From contig CAIWUU010000048.1 of the NCBI GenBank assembly GCA_903915955.1, positions 1-35,135 on the forward strand: a stretch of 35,135 nucleotides of DNA, read 5' to 3'. Of the stretch, positions 1 through 9,200 are shown one piece after another (the first letter of the stretch is position 1; each line of letters opens with the position of its first letter). Under the pieces are notes generated by a model. The model had not been told where the DNA came from. It searched no databases and was given only the letters and a program-made list of their open reading frames with translations. The position numbers and the translations under genes were made by a program. This DNA comes from an uncultured Chlorobiaceae bacterium. Its GTDB lineage: Bacteria; Bacteroidota; Chlorobiia; Chlorobiales; Chlorobiaceae.

Positions 1-220
1 CGTGCACCGGGTCGACGGGCAGCTCGGCATCTGGGTGGTTGATGGCTCAGCCCTTCGTTTTGCGCCGGTTCGCATCGGTGCAACTGACCAGGCGGGAAAC
101 ATTCAGGTGCTTGCGGGTCTGCAACCCGGCGAGCGCGTTGTGGCGTACAGCAAAAGCACGTTACATGCCGGAAGCCGTATCACGATTATCAGGAATAACG
201 GTAAAGGAAGCCTCTTATGA
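1..220 (+). CDS. HlyD-family periplasmic adaptor subunit, C-terminal fragment
   Basis: The gene is cut by the left edge of the window, so only about 72 C-terminal residues are visible. The stretch with GLQPGERVVAYSKSTLHAGSRI is typical of the end of HlyD/MFP adaptors, where a beta-barrel domain leads into 'aGLkpGerVv'. Such adaptors bridge an inner-membrane ABC exporter to an outer-membrane channel. The stop codon overlaps the next start as ATGA, so translation of the two is probably coupled. The permease, ATPase and outer-membrane factor that follow support the call. The true start and substrate are outside what can be seen. Confidence 0.75.
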   Translation, partial: VHRVDGQLGIWVVDGSALRFAPVRIGATDQAGNIQVLAGLQPGERVVAYSKSTLHAGSRITIIRNNGKGSLL

Positions 221-1419
221 TCAGCCTTGCCGGACGGGATATACTGCATGGGTGGGTGCGCTTTCTCATGACCGGCTTCGGCCTCGGTCTCTTGATCGGG
301 GTCACTTTGAGCATGGCCGGGATCTATCGTGGCATGGTTGATGATGCCAATGTGCTGATCGACAATAGCGGAGCCGATCTCTGGGTGGTGCAGCAGGGAA
401 CCCTCGGCCCTTATGCCGAACCATCGAGCCTCTACGAGGATACCTACCGCAGTATTATCGGGATTGCGGGTGTGGCGCGTGCGGCCAATGTCACCTATCT
501 CACCATGCAGGTGCGTCATGGAGGGGGCGATGTGCGGGCAATGGTGGTGGGCGTGGTACCGGGTGGGCCGGGTGAGCCTGGGCAGCCGGGCTTTCTCGTC
601 GCTGGTCGCCACCTGACTGGAGGCCACTATGAGGTTGTGGCGGATGTCAAAGCAGGATGTGCGCTGGGCGATACCGTGATTATCCGCCGCAACCGATTCC
701 GGGTTGTCGGGTTGACGCGGCGCATGGTCTCCTCTGGTGGCGATCCGATGCTGTTTATTCCGCTGAAAGAGGCCCAGGAGGCGCAGTTTCTCAAGGATAA
801 TGATATGCTGCTTCAGCAGCGGCGGCGCACAGCGCAAAATCCCGGCTTTAACCGTCCAAATGTGCCGGGATTGCTCGATGCCATTATTGCATCACAAACC
901 ACCAGCGTCTACGTTAATGCCGTGCTCGTGCAACTGAAACCAGGATACGCTCCTGAAACCGTCGCAAAGGATATTCAACGCTGGCAGCGGCTTCAGGTCT
1001 ATACGCGCTCACAGATGCGGACGATTTTGGTCGACAAGCTCATTGCAACATCGGCCAAACAGATCGGAATGTTTCTCGTCATTCTCTCCATTGTCAGTGC
1101 GGCAATTGTCGCTTTTATCATCTACACCATGACGATGGCAAAGATCCGGGAGATTGCGGTGCTGAAGCTGATTGGAACCAGAAACCGTGTCATTGCCAGC
1201 ATGATTCTTCAGCAGGCGATCGGGCTTGGAGCCATTGGCTTTGTGGTTGGAAAGATTGCCGCAACGCTCTGGTCGCCATTTTTTCCAAGATATGTGCTGC
1301 TTGAACCCGGCGATGCAATTCGTGGCTTCATCATCGTCATGGTGATTTCGGTTCTTGCCAGTATTCTTGCCATTACAGCAGCGCTCAAGGTTGATCCTGC
1401 TGAAGCAATAGGAGGTTGA
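217..1419 (+). CDS. ABC exporter permease, MacB/DevC (FtsX-like) family
   Basis: This 400-residue inner-membrane permease has the FtsX/MacB layout. There is one N-terminal membrane helix (about residues 15-35), a large periplasmic domain (about 40-275), and three C-terminal helices (about 280-310, 325-350 and 370-390). It ends with the usual short cytoplasmic tail '..ALKVDPAEAIGG', where 'dPaeaLr' is the family signature. Its start overlaps the adaptor stop (ATGA), and the ATPase follows after one base with AGGAGG inside its own last codons. It probably works as a mechanotransmitting exporter like DevBCA or MacAB. The substrate is unknown. Confidence 0.85.
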   Translation: MISLAGRDILHGWVRFLMTGFGLGLLIGVTLSMAGIYRGMVDDANVLIDNSGADLWVVQQGTLGPYAEPSSLYEDTYRSIIGIAGVARAANVTYLTMQVRHGGGDVRAMVVGVVPGGPGEPGQPGFLVAGRHLTGGHYEVVADVKAGCALGDTVIIRRNRFRVVGLTRRMVSSGGDPMLFIPLKEAQEAQFLKDNDMLLQQRRRTAQNPGFNRPNVPGLLDAIIASQTTSVYVNAVLVQLKPGYAPETVAKDIQRWQRLQVYTRSQMRTILVDKLIATSAKQIGMFLVILSIVSAAIVAFIIYTMTMAKIREIAVLKLIGTRNRVIASMILQQAIGLGAIGFVVGKIAATLWSPFFPRYVLLEPGDAIRGFIIVMVISVLASILAITAALKVDPAEAIGG

Positions 1420-1420
1420 G

Positions 1421-2155
1421 ATGTCGGGCAATGGCATTGTGATTGAGGGGTTACAGAAGCGCTATGGAAGTGGAGACACCCTTGTGGATGCTCTGAAGGG
1501 GGTTGACATGCAGGTTGCTCCGGCAGAGGTTGTCGGGCTTGTCGGCCCCTCAGGCTCCGGGAAAAGCACGCTGCTGAAATGCCTTGGTGCCGTTATCGAA
1601 CCATCCGCAGGACGAATGCGACTGGGGGAGGAGATGATCTACGACAACGGCTGGAAAATCAGGGATCTTCGGGCGCTCCGGCGCGATAAAATCGGGTTCG
1701 TGTTTCAGGCGCCCTACCTGATTCCCTTTCTCGATGTGGTGGATAATGTGGCGCTGCTGCCGATGCTGGCCGGTGAGCGGAATGGTGTGGCCCGCAAACG
1801 GGCGATGGAGCTGCTGGAGGCGCTTGATGTCGGCCATAGGGCAAAGGCGATGCCTGCGCAGCTCTCCGGCGGCGAGCAGCAGCGGGTGGCTATTGCCAGA
1901 GCGCTCGTCAACCATCCGCCGGTCATCCTTGCCGATGAACCGACCGCTCCGCTCGACAGCCAGCGTGCGCTTGCGGTGATTGCCATCCTCAACGACATGG
2001 CGCGTCAGTATGAGACGGCCATTATCATTGTCACCCACGACGAAAAAATCATCCCCACCTTCAGGCGGATCTACCATATTCGGGATGGCCGCACCCATGA
2101 AGAGGCAGGGGAGGGGAAATCACCCCACGAACTGATTAAAACCGACAAGGCATGA
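1421..2155 (+). CDS. ABC exporter ATP-binding protein, MacB/LolD/DevA type
   Basis: This 244-residue ATPase energises the upstream permease. It shows a Walker A motif GPSGSGKS (about residues 42-49), a Q-loop in 'FVFQAPYLIPFLDV', the signature LSGGEQQRVAIARAL, a Walker B with VILADEPT, and a switch histidine in 'VTHDEKI'. The D-loop region reads EPTAPLD, where most relatives have EPTGNLD or EPTAALD. That is a mild oddity and not a loss of function. The start has a strong AGGAGG site in the end of the permease gene. The stop overlaps the next start by ATGA. Confidence 0.9.
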   Translation: MSGNGIVIEGLQKRYGSGDTLVDALKGVDMQVAPAEVVGLVGPSGSGKSTLLKCLGAVIEPSAGRMRLGEEMIYDNGWKIRDLRALRRDKIGFVFQAPYLIPFLDVVDNVALLPMLAGERNGVARKRAMELLEALDVGHRAKAMPAQLSGGEQQRVAIARALVNHPPVILADEPTAPLDSQRALAVIAILNDMARQYETAIIIVTHDEKIIPTFRRIYHIRDGRTHEEAGEGKSPHELIKTDKA

Positions 2156-3588
2156 GAAGAGACTATCGACTATCACTCCCGCTCGCGCTGTTGCTGGCGG
2201 GATGCAGCGCCGGGCATGAGCTGGCGCGCCCCGATATTCCAGCAATTACTCGCTATTCCTCGAATGCGGTGCCGACGGTGATGGAAGCGGAGGGGGTGGA
2301 ACAGCGTATTGCATCAGGTGAGATTGCGGAGCGCTGGTGGGAAGCGTTCGGCTCGGCAAAACTCAATAATCTGATCACGGAAGCCTTGAAAAAAAGCCCG
2401 ACGCTGGAGGCTGCGCAAGCGACACTGCGCCAGGCTGAGTCTCTCTCTCAAGCCAAAGAGGGGAGTCTCTATCCTCGAGTTGATGCAGCCCTTGGCGCTC
2501 AGCGTCAGGGCATCAATGGCAGCAAGAACGGGCTGGATGGTGGCGGAAAAACCTTCAATCTCCTCAATGCGTCAGTCAGTGCAGGCTATACGTTTGACCT
2601 CTCTGGCGGTAATCGTCGTCAGCTTGAAGCGCTTGCCGCCAAAGCGGGGTATCAGCGCTTTCAGCTTGCAGGTGCCCGTTTGATGCTGGCGGCTGATATT
2701 GCGACAACAGCAATAGGCCAGGCGCAGCTTACCGGCCAGATTACCGCTATGAAACGAATGCTCACAACACGCGAGGAGCAGCTTGCGATCACCCGTGAAC
2801 GACTCCGGCTCGGCGCTGCCTCAAGCCACGAAGTGCTCGCGATGGAGGCGTTGGTGGAGCAAACTCGTGCGGCTCTTCCAGCGCTGCGCCACCAGCTCAA
2901 CCAAACGACCAATCTTCTTGCCCTGCTTGCTGGCCAGCCACCGGATACGGTAACGCTCCCATCATTTACGTTGCAGGATTTTACCTTGCCACCTGCACTT
3001 CCTCTTCGGGTTCCCTCTGAACTGGTTCGCGTGCGACCCGATATTCAGGCATCGGAGGCGCTAATAAGAGCGGCAAATGCCGATTTCGGGGCGGCGGCAG
3101 CCAAATCCTGGCCGCAGATAACGCTTGGTGCCACTACCGGCTCACAGGCGTTGACCACGGCGGCGCTCTTTGGCAGCGGTTCGCTGGTCTGGGGAGTTGC
3201 CGGTCAGCTTGTGCAGCCTCTATTCAACAAGGGGACGGGTGCAGAAAAAGATGCCGCCAAAGCAGGATTTGATGCGGCGGCGGCAAACTATCGCCAAAGT
3301 GTACTGAAAGGGTTGCGCGAGGTTGCCGACGTTCTCTCTGCGCTCGACAACGATGCCCGGAGGCTCTCCGCTTTAGCCGCAGGAGATGGGGCGGCGCAGG
3401 GGCAGTTGGCGATTACCGCAAGCCGGTATCAGCTTGGTGCAGCATCGTATCTGGAGCTGTTGCAGGCACAAGGTGAGGCAGAGCAGCTCCAGCTTGAGAT
3501 GATAGCCGCAGAGGCACGCCGCTTGTCGGATAGTGTAGCGTTTTATCAGGCGATGGGCGGCGGGAGGATAATTGATGTGGGGAAGTGA
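2152..3588 (+). CDS. NodT/TolC-family outer-membrane efflux lipoprotein
   Basis: This is a 478-residue outer-membrane factor. The N-terminus is a short lipoprotein signal with lipobox LAGC and acylated Cys18. The body shows two TolC-type helical repeats, each beginning with a 'Lixea...nptleaAqA' / 'VRPDIqasEAliraAnAdfGaA' motif as in the NodT branch. It completes a full tripartite exporter with the adaptor, permease and ATPase before it, and it is translationally coupled to the ATPase by ATGA. Having its own dedicated outer-membrane channel suggests the exporter does not borrow a shared TolC. The cargo cannot be told from the sequence. Confidence 0.9.
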   Translation: MRRDYRLSLPLALLLAGCSAGHELARPDIPAITRYSSNAVPTVMEAEGVEQRIASGEIAERWWEAFGSAKLNNLITEALKKSPTLEAAQATLRQAESLSQAKEGSLYPRVDAALGAQRQGINGSKNGLDGGGKTFNLLNASVSAGYTFDLSGGNRRQLEALAAKAGYQRFQLAGARLMLAADIATTAIGQAQLTGQITAMKRMLTTREEQLAITRERLRLGAASSHEVLAMEALVEQTRAALPALRHQLNQTTNLLALLAGQPPDTVTLPSFTLQDFTLPPALPLRVPSELVRVRPDIQASEALIRAANADFGAAAAKSWPQITLGATTGSQALTTAALFGSGSLVWGVAGQLVQPLFNKGTGAEKDAAKAGFDAAAANYRQSVLKGLREVADVLSALDNDARRLSALAAGDGAAQGQLAITASRYQLGAASYLELLQAQGEAEQLQLEMIAAEARRLSDSVAFYQAMGGGRIIDVGK

Positions 3589-3606
3589 CGGAAGTTTGAA
3601 CAAGTT

Positions 3607-3625
3607 TCATCAGGATTGCTGATGA
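3607..3625 (+). terminator. Small hairpin after the exporter operon
   Basis: Perfect 7-bp arms TCATCAG and CTGATGA flank a 5-base loop, 18 bases past the NodT stop. No T-run follows, so it is either a weak terminator or an mRNA 3' end stabiliser. Confidence 0.3.
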
Positions 3626-3739
3626 GGCACCACTTTGGTTAACCATCGGCGCAACAAATAGCGGACGAAGGTGTGAAGGGGATATTCATGGGAGAGTGGC
3701 TCAGAGTATTTTTCTATAGTTGATGTTTGAGAGAGTATC

Positions 3740-4198
3740 ATGAAAACAATACGGAGTGAAATTATCATTGCCGCTTCAGCAGAGGAGGTGTGGTCGGTTC
3801 TGGCAGCTTTTCACCTCTACCCGGAGTGGAACCCCTTTATTCGTAAAGTGAGAGGTAAAATAGCCGTGGCTGAGCGGTTATGGTTTAAAGCCAGAATTGA
3901 TGGTTTGCCTGCGATTTTTTTTCGGGCTACCATCTGGCAGCTTGTGCCTCCAGTCAAACTTGGATGGTATGCCATATTCCTGAAAGGCATTTTTGAGGCT
4001 TCTCATTACTTTGAGATAGAGGAGCTGGGCTCCGGGATGAGCAGGTTTATCAATACCGAAGAGTTCAGCGGGCTTTTCTCTGGTGCGGTGCTTTTTTTGC
4101 TGGAATCAAGGTTCAGAAAGAGATATCAGATGATGGATGAGGCTTTGAAAGAGCGGGTTGAGGCCGTAGCCATTACAAATCCTGCCAGGTTGAACTAA
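3740..4198 (+). CDS. SRPBCC (START/Bet v1-like) domain protein
   Basis: This 152-residue soluble protein has the start of the polyketide-cyclase-like SRPBCC fold: 'I.S.iiI.AsaeeVWsVLaaFhlYPEWNPFIrkVrG'. That is the first beta strand, the two short helices and the conserved W-N-P-F segment. These proteins form a deep hydrophobic pocket that binds lipids or other apolar ligands. No ligand or partner can be named here. It stands alone, about 150 bases after the exporter operon, and converges on a minus-strand membrane protein. The ATG start follows GAGAGTATC, which is a weak ribosome site. Confidence 0.75.
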   Translation: MKTIRSEIIIAASAEEVWSVLAAFHLYPEWNPFIRKVRGKIAVAERLWFKARIDGLPAIFFRATIWQLVPPVKLGWYAIFLKGIFEASHYFEIEELGSGMSRFINTEEFSGLFSGAVLFLLESRFRKRYQMMDEALKERVEAVAITNPARLN

Positions 4199-4286
4199 TA
4201 ATTATTGAATGGAAGGGAGCTGAAGCCAACTATTTTGCTCATGATGTTCACGTCGTCAGGTTATGAGGCAGACCGGTTGGGACGTG

Positions 4287-4748
4287 CTATTTTTTTATTG
4301 GCTGTTTTGACTGAGCGGAAAGCTTGCCCCCATAATGACCGAGAAGTGTCACGACCGGCAGCATGGAAAAAAGAGTTACAAGGTATAACCAGTGGTCGAT
4401 ACCTTGCTGGCTCATCACATCAGGAGAGCTGAGTCTGATAGCAACAGCAGAAGCGCAGAGCGCAAAAAGCAGGCAGGAGAGCCTGATTTTTTTTATAAAG
4501 ACAGGTGCTTTGGCTGCGCGATATTTTGTTTTCCAATCGTGGATACCTGAAAAAAAAGAGACCGGAATCGCAAGTACGACAATGAGAATAAGATGTTCGA
4601 CGGTATGCTCGAAATAGCTGTTCGCGGTTGCAAGTGTCAAGATCAAGTACAGCACGGCAACGGGGATAAGACCATTACTGAAATGTGCAGCAATGGCATG
4701 AAACAGAAAAGTCTTTTTCATCTCCTTGAATAATCCCGAACCTGGCAT
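4287..4748 (-). CDS. Four-helix membrane protein, DUF2231-like
   Basis: I choose the ATG at 4748 because AAGAGGAG lies just upstream on the minus strand. The frame stays open to 4874, but those 42 extra residues look non-coding. The 153-residue product has four predicted membrane helices. Histidines lie near the helix ends (HAIAAHF, HTVEH, GIHDW, GHYGGKL), which resembles small DUF2231-type membrane proteins. Such histidines could bind haem, but that is inference. The stop side converges on the SRPBCC gene. The short plus-strand frame over the same DNA is judged a shadow. Function is unknown. Confidence 0.6.
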   Translation of the reverse strand: MPGSGLFKEMKKTFLFHAIAAHFSNGLIPVAVLYLILTLATANSYFEHTVEHLILIVVLAIPVSFFSGIHDWKTKYRAAKAPVFIKKIRLSCLLFALCASAVAIRLSSPDVMSQQGIDHWLYLVTLFSMLPVVTLLGHYGGKLSAQSKQPIKK

Positions 4749-4928
4749 AACAACAATCTCCTCTTGACCTGTTTGTTTGAATGTTCCAAGATAATAAGGC
4801 TTCGCCGTAAAATACCATGGCAACGAAATTTCCTGTCTTGAACGACATGCCGGGGCTGGGTGATTTCTTTCCAAAAATTCTTATTATAGCACAAAAATTT
4901 TGCTGAAAAATCTTGAAAAGGTAACATC

Positions 4929-5264
4929 ATGAGCGACTTGCCGAACTGTCCTGAATGCAACTCGGAATATATCTACAAAGTTGGGGCCCTCCTGACCTGC
5001 CCCGAGTGCGCCTACGAATGGAGTTCGTTGGAACCTCTGTTGGAAAAGGCTCGTGTCTGGAAGGATGCGAATGGTACCACCTTGCTGGATGGAGATACCG
5101 TGACAGTAATCAAGGATCTCAAGGTCAAGGGATCGTCATCGGCGCTCAAGGGTGGTACGAAGGTGAAGAACATTCGCCTTATCGACGGTGATCATGACAT
5201 CGACTGCAAAATCGATGGTTTTGGCGCAATGCAATTGAAGTCGGAATTTGTCAGGAAAGCCTGA
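4929..5264 (+). CDS. phnA: PhnA/YjdM-family zinc-ribbon protein
   Basis: This 111-residue protein has an N-terminal zinc ribbon with Cys7-x2-Cys10 and Cys24-x2-Cys27. A small beta-barrel follows, with the family-specific stretch 'W.DanGt.[20 protein letters not shown].lK.[10 protein letters not shown].[11 protein letters not shown]'. This is the PhnA (YjdM) protein, first named from the alkylphosphonate operon of E. coli although not needed for phosphonate breakdown there. There are no phosphonate genes nearby, so the gene name should not be read as a function. The start has AAAAGG seven bases upstream. It shares a promoter region of about 180 bp with the divergent membrane protein gene. Confidence 0.9.
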   Translation: MSDLPNCPECNSEYIYKVGALLTCPECAYEWSSLEPLLEKARVWKDANGTTLLDGDTVTVIKDLKVKGSSSALKGGTKVKNIRLIDGDHDIDCKIDGFGAMQLKSEFVRKA

Positions 5265-5315
5265 AGCGACTTCTTGTTTCATCATGTGTTCACATTCACA
5301 GGGGCCGTCGTCCAC

Positions 5316-5909
5316 TTACCCGGGGTAATATGGTCGCACACGGAATGATGCCCCCAGAGAAAGAGCCAGTGCTTTACACGCATCGACATCAAGTGATGGT
5401 ACATGAACAACGCTTGCAATGACTTCCGGCATTTCTGCTGCGGCAAGACGGATGAAATCGCAGAGAGCCGTAAAGCCTGCGGTGCCGAAAGGGCTGTGGC
5501 AGAGGCGCAGATATGTTTCGGCATCAGGTGCGTTCAGACTGATTGAGAGGCAATCCACTATGCCTGCCAGTTCTGGTATGATGTTCCGGCCATGCACCAG
5601 ATTTGCCTGTCCATCAGTATTGATTCGAACAGGAACGTTGTAATGCTGCTTGATTGCTTCAGCCACCTGCCTGACGATCTCAAGCCGTATCAATGATTCA
5701 CCATAACCGCAGAACACAATCTCATCGAACTCATTGAATGCTGCAATTGCAGCCATGATCTCATGGAATGATGGCTCGACATCGAGAAAGAGGTCGTTTT
5801 CATCAAATGTTCGGGTGTTGAATTTAATGCAGAATGAGCAGTCGTTTGAACAGCGATTTGTAATATTCAAGTATAGTGTGTTTCTGATTTTGTAGGCAAT
5901 GGTGGGCAT
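5316..5909 (-). CDS. TatD-associated radical SAM protein
   Basis: This 197-residue protein is short for the superfamily. The radical-SAM cluster motif is Cys20-x3-Cys24-x2-Cys27 inside 'NITNRCSNDCSFC'. A glycine-rich SAM-binding segment 'EIVFCGYGESLIRLE' (the GGE equivalent) follows, then the partial-barrel strands 'RINTDGQANLVHGRNI' and 'LSISLNAPDAETY'. This matches the small radical SAM family usually found beside tatD nucleases. No tatD lies in this window. The gene converges on phnA with about 50 bases between stops. Its reaction is unknown. Confidence 0.8.
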   Translation of the reverse strand: MPTIAYKIRNTLYLNITNRCSNDCSFCIKFNTRTFDENDLFLDVEPSFHEIMAAIAAFNEFDEIVFCGYGESLIRLEIVRQVAEAIKQHYNVPVRINTDGQANLVHGRNIIPELAGIVDCLSISLNAPDAETYLRLCHSPFGTAGFTALCDFIRLAAAEMPEVIASVVHVPSLDVDACKALALSLGASFRVRPYYPG

Positions 5910-6263
5910 TATTCATGAAAAATGGTTTCGAAGATGAATGACATTATCGTCAAAAGAGCTTATAAATCCTATACAAACGGCATATAGTACATCTTGTCCG
6001 GGCAAGCCTATTTACTCTCAATGTCAAACCGGTGCTACCGATATTGTCACTCTCGAGAACGCTGATCTCGGGGTGTAGCCTATTGTTACAATTTTTTTTT
6101 AAGATTTGAGCTTCAAAATCTCCTGTTATACCCAACTTTTTTATATTGAGGTGCGTCTGAAACACAGCTCTCCGGTGAGTGGATTTGTTATTTCCTCTTT
6201 GCTCTAACTTGTTATTATAAAGCATTCTATATTTTTCTCTTCTCAAATCTGATCTCTGAAATC
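5910..6263. other. 354-base intergenic region upstream of nrdJ
   Basis: This region separates the divergent radical SAM gene and nrdJ, so it should hold both promoters. It is AT-rich near nrdJ and contains a long T-run at 6091-6100 and TATAAAG near 6218. No Shine-Dalgarno-like sequence precedes the nrdJ ATG. I looked for a cobalamin riboswitch and for paired NrdR boxes, and found neither convincingly. A half-site-like CATATAGTAC at about 5979-5988 is the only NrdR-like hint. Confidence 0.5.
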
Positions 6264-9200
6264 ATGAAAATATCTCGTTTGTTCACTACCCTTGGTGAGA
6301 ATGTCTATGACCGGTTCGAATACACGATAAGGACGTCGGTACTTCGTAATCCCGACGGCTCGAAGGTTTTTGAGATGAACAATATCGAGGTACCCAGGCA
6401 GTGGTCGCAGGTTGCGGCTGATATTCTTGCGCAGAAGTACTTCCGCAAAACAGGAATTCCGCAGCGCGATGAGCAGGGGAATGTGATAACCGACAGCGAG
6501 GGTAAGACGGTGACGGGGAGTGAGCATTCAATCCGGCAGGTGGTGCATCGCATGGCGGGCTGCTGGAAGGAGTGGGGTGAAAAGAACCGGTATTTTGATA
6601 CGTCCGACGATGCGCAGGCCTTTTATGACGAGGTTGCCTTCATGATTCTCGAGCAGATGGGCGCTCCCAATTCACCGCAGTGGTTCAATACGGGGCTCAA
6701 TTTTGCTTATGGCACAACCGGGCCAGCCCAGGGCCACTATTATGTTGATCCTGCCAGTGGCCATGTGAAGGAGTCGGAGGATGCCTACTCTCGTCCCCAG
6801 GCCCACGCCTGTTTTATCCAGTCAGTCAATGATGACCTGGTCAATGATGGCGGAATTTTTGATCTGGCGATGCGCGAGGCGAGGGTCTTCAAATTTGGCA
6901 GTGGTTCGGGCACAAACTACTCCAACCTGCGTTCGGGTGGAGAAAAGTTGAGTGGCGGGGGAAGCTCTTCGGGGTTGATGAGCTTTCTGAAGATTTTTGA
7001 TTCAGCGGCGGGGGCGATAAAGTCGGGCGGAACAACACGCCGGGCAGCCAAAATGGTGATTGTTGATATCGATCATCCGGATGTCGAGAAATTTATTGAG
7101 TGGAAGGCGAAGGAGGAGGACAAGGTGGCTTCGCTGGTCGCCGGTTCAAGAATCTGTTCCCGTTTCCTTCAGGCAATTGTTGAAGAGGCGCTTGCAAATG
7201 GCGCTGATCGCGAGACGAATCCGCGACTGCATCAGTTGATCCAGAATGCGCTCAGCCGTGCGGTGCCGATGAGCTACATCGTGCGCGTGCTTGCGCTGGT
7301 TGAGCAGGGGTACACTACGCTCGATTTTGCAGAGCACGATGCCAATTATGAATCGGAAGCTTACTCGACGGTTGGGGGACAGAACTCCAACAATACTGTT
7401 CGCGTGACCAACGAGTTTATGAAGTCGGTGGAAAATGATGACCTCTGGCACCTTCGCCAGCGCACCACAGGCCAGACCGCAAAAGTTGTCAAAGCGCGTG
7501 ACCTTTGGGAAAAAATTCTTCTCAGCGCCTGGAAGTGTGCCGATCCCGGTTTGCAGTTCGATACCACCATTAACGAATGGCACACCTGCCCGAAGAGCGG
7601 CCGCATCAATGCAAGCAACCCCTGTTCGGAGTATATGTTCCTTGACGATACAGCCTGCAATCTTGCCAGTCTTAATCTGCTCCATTTTGTGGATGAGGCA
7701 TCGGGTACGATGAAGGTGAAGGAGTTGCAGCACGCTTCAGCGTTGTGGACGGTTGTGCTTGAAATTTCTGTGCTGATGGCCCATTTTCCTTCAAGGGATA
7801 TTGCACGCCTGAGCTATGAATTCAGAACGCTTGGCCTTGGGTTTGCCAATCTCGGTACGGTGCTGATGGTGCTCGGGATTCCTTACGATTCACCCAAGGC
7901 GCTGGCTCTTGCGGGAGCAATTTCTGCCTTGATGACAGGTCAGGCTTACGTCACCTCGGCTGATATGGCACACGATCTTGGCACTTTCAGTGGTTATACG
8001 GAAAATGCTGAGAGTATGCTTCGCGTGATTCGCAACCACCGCAGGGCTGCGCGGAACCTCTCGGAAGAGGAGTACGAGGGGTTATCGGTCAAGCCTCGCG
8101 GGATTGATTCGGAGTACTGCCCCAAAGCGTTGTTTGAGGCAGCAGGCAAGGTTTGGGACAAGGCGTTGCAGAAGGGTGAGAAGTATGGATTTCGTAATGC
8201 CCAGGTGAGTGTGATTGCTCCGACTGGCACCATTGGTCTGGTGATGGATTGTGATACCACCGGTATTGAGCCGGAGTTTGCCATTGTCAAATTCAAAAAA
8301 CTTGCTGGTGGAGGCTACTTCAAGATTGTTAATCAATCAGTGCATAAAGCGCTTGAGCGCCTCGGTTATACGGCTGCGCAGATTGAGGATATTGAGCACT
8401 ATTGCAAGGGTCATGGTACGCTTGCCGGTTCACCCTCTATTAATCGACAGTGGCTGCAGAGTCGTGGGTTTACGGACGAGAAGATCAACGTTGTGGAGTC
8501 GCAGCTTGAAATGGTGTTTGATATCCGCTTTGCCTTTAACAAGTGGATTTTGGGTGATGATTTCTGTGCTGCTCTTGGTTTTACCGATGAGCAGCTTGAT
8601 GATCCAGACTTCGATATGCTTCAAGCTCTTGGCGCCACTCTAGCAGATTCCGAAACGACCAATGACTATATATGCGGTACCATGACCATTGAGGGTGCAC
8701 CTCATCTGAAGCATGAGCATCTCGCAGTATTTGACTGTGCGAGCAAGTGTGGCAGAAAAGGGCTGCGCTACATCAAGCATCAGGCTCATGTTCACATGAT
8801 GTCTGCCGTTCAACCGTTTATATCCGGCGCCATTTCAAAAACGGTCAATATGCCTGGTACCGCAACGACTGCTGAAATTGGTGAAGTCTACCAGTCGGCC
8901 TGGTTACAGATGGTCAAGGCAGTTACCATCTATCGTGATGGGTCGAAACTCTCCCAGCCGCTTAATATTTCGAGCTATCAGGATCTCGATGAGGTTATTA
9001 TGCTTGGAACAGAGGAGAACCTTGATGAAACCAAAGGGCCGAAAGAGGTGCAGGAGCGAATTATTGAAAAAGTCTTTCATCGCTCCGAGCGCAGGATGCT
9101 GCCGAAACGGAGGAAGGGATATATCCGCGAAGCCTATGTCGGTGGCCACAAGGTGTTTCTCAGAACAGGGGAGTACGATGATGGCTCTCTCGGTGAAGTC

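Noticed and set aside
103-837. Long minus-strand open frame (244 codons) over the exporter permease
   Set aside because: It is the antisense shadow of a well-supported permease. It is rich in His, Pro and Arg with no fold or ribosome site.
4205-4432. Plus-strand 75-codon frame after the SRPBCC gene
   Set aside because: It overlaps the minus-strand membrane protein, whose helices and ribosome site are convincing. This frame has no recognisable content.
5975-5990. NrdR box ahead of nrdJ
   Set aside because: Only a right-half match (CATATAGTAC) is seen and no second box at the expected spacing.
5910-6263. Cobalamin riboswitch ahead of the B12-dependent reductase
   Set aside because: I could not find the conserved B12-box or the usual paired elements by eye. 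A covariance-model search (Rfam cobalamin) would settle it.
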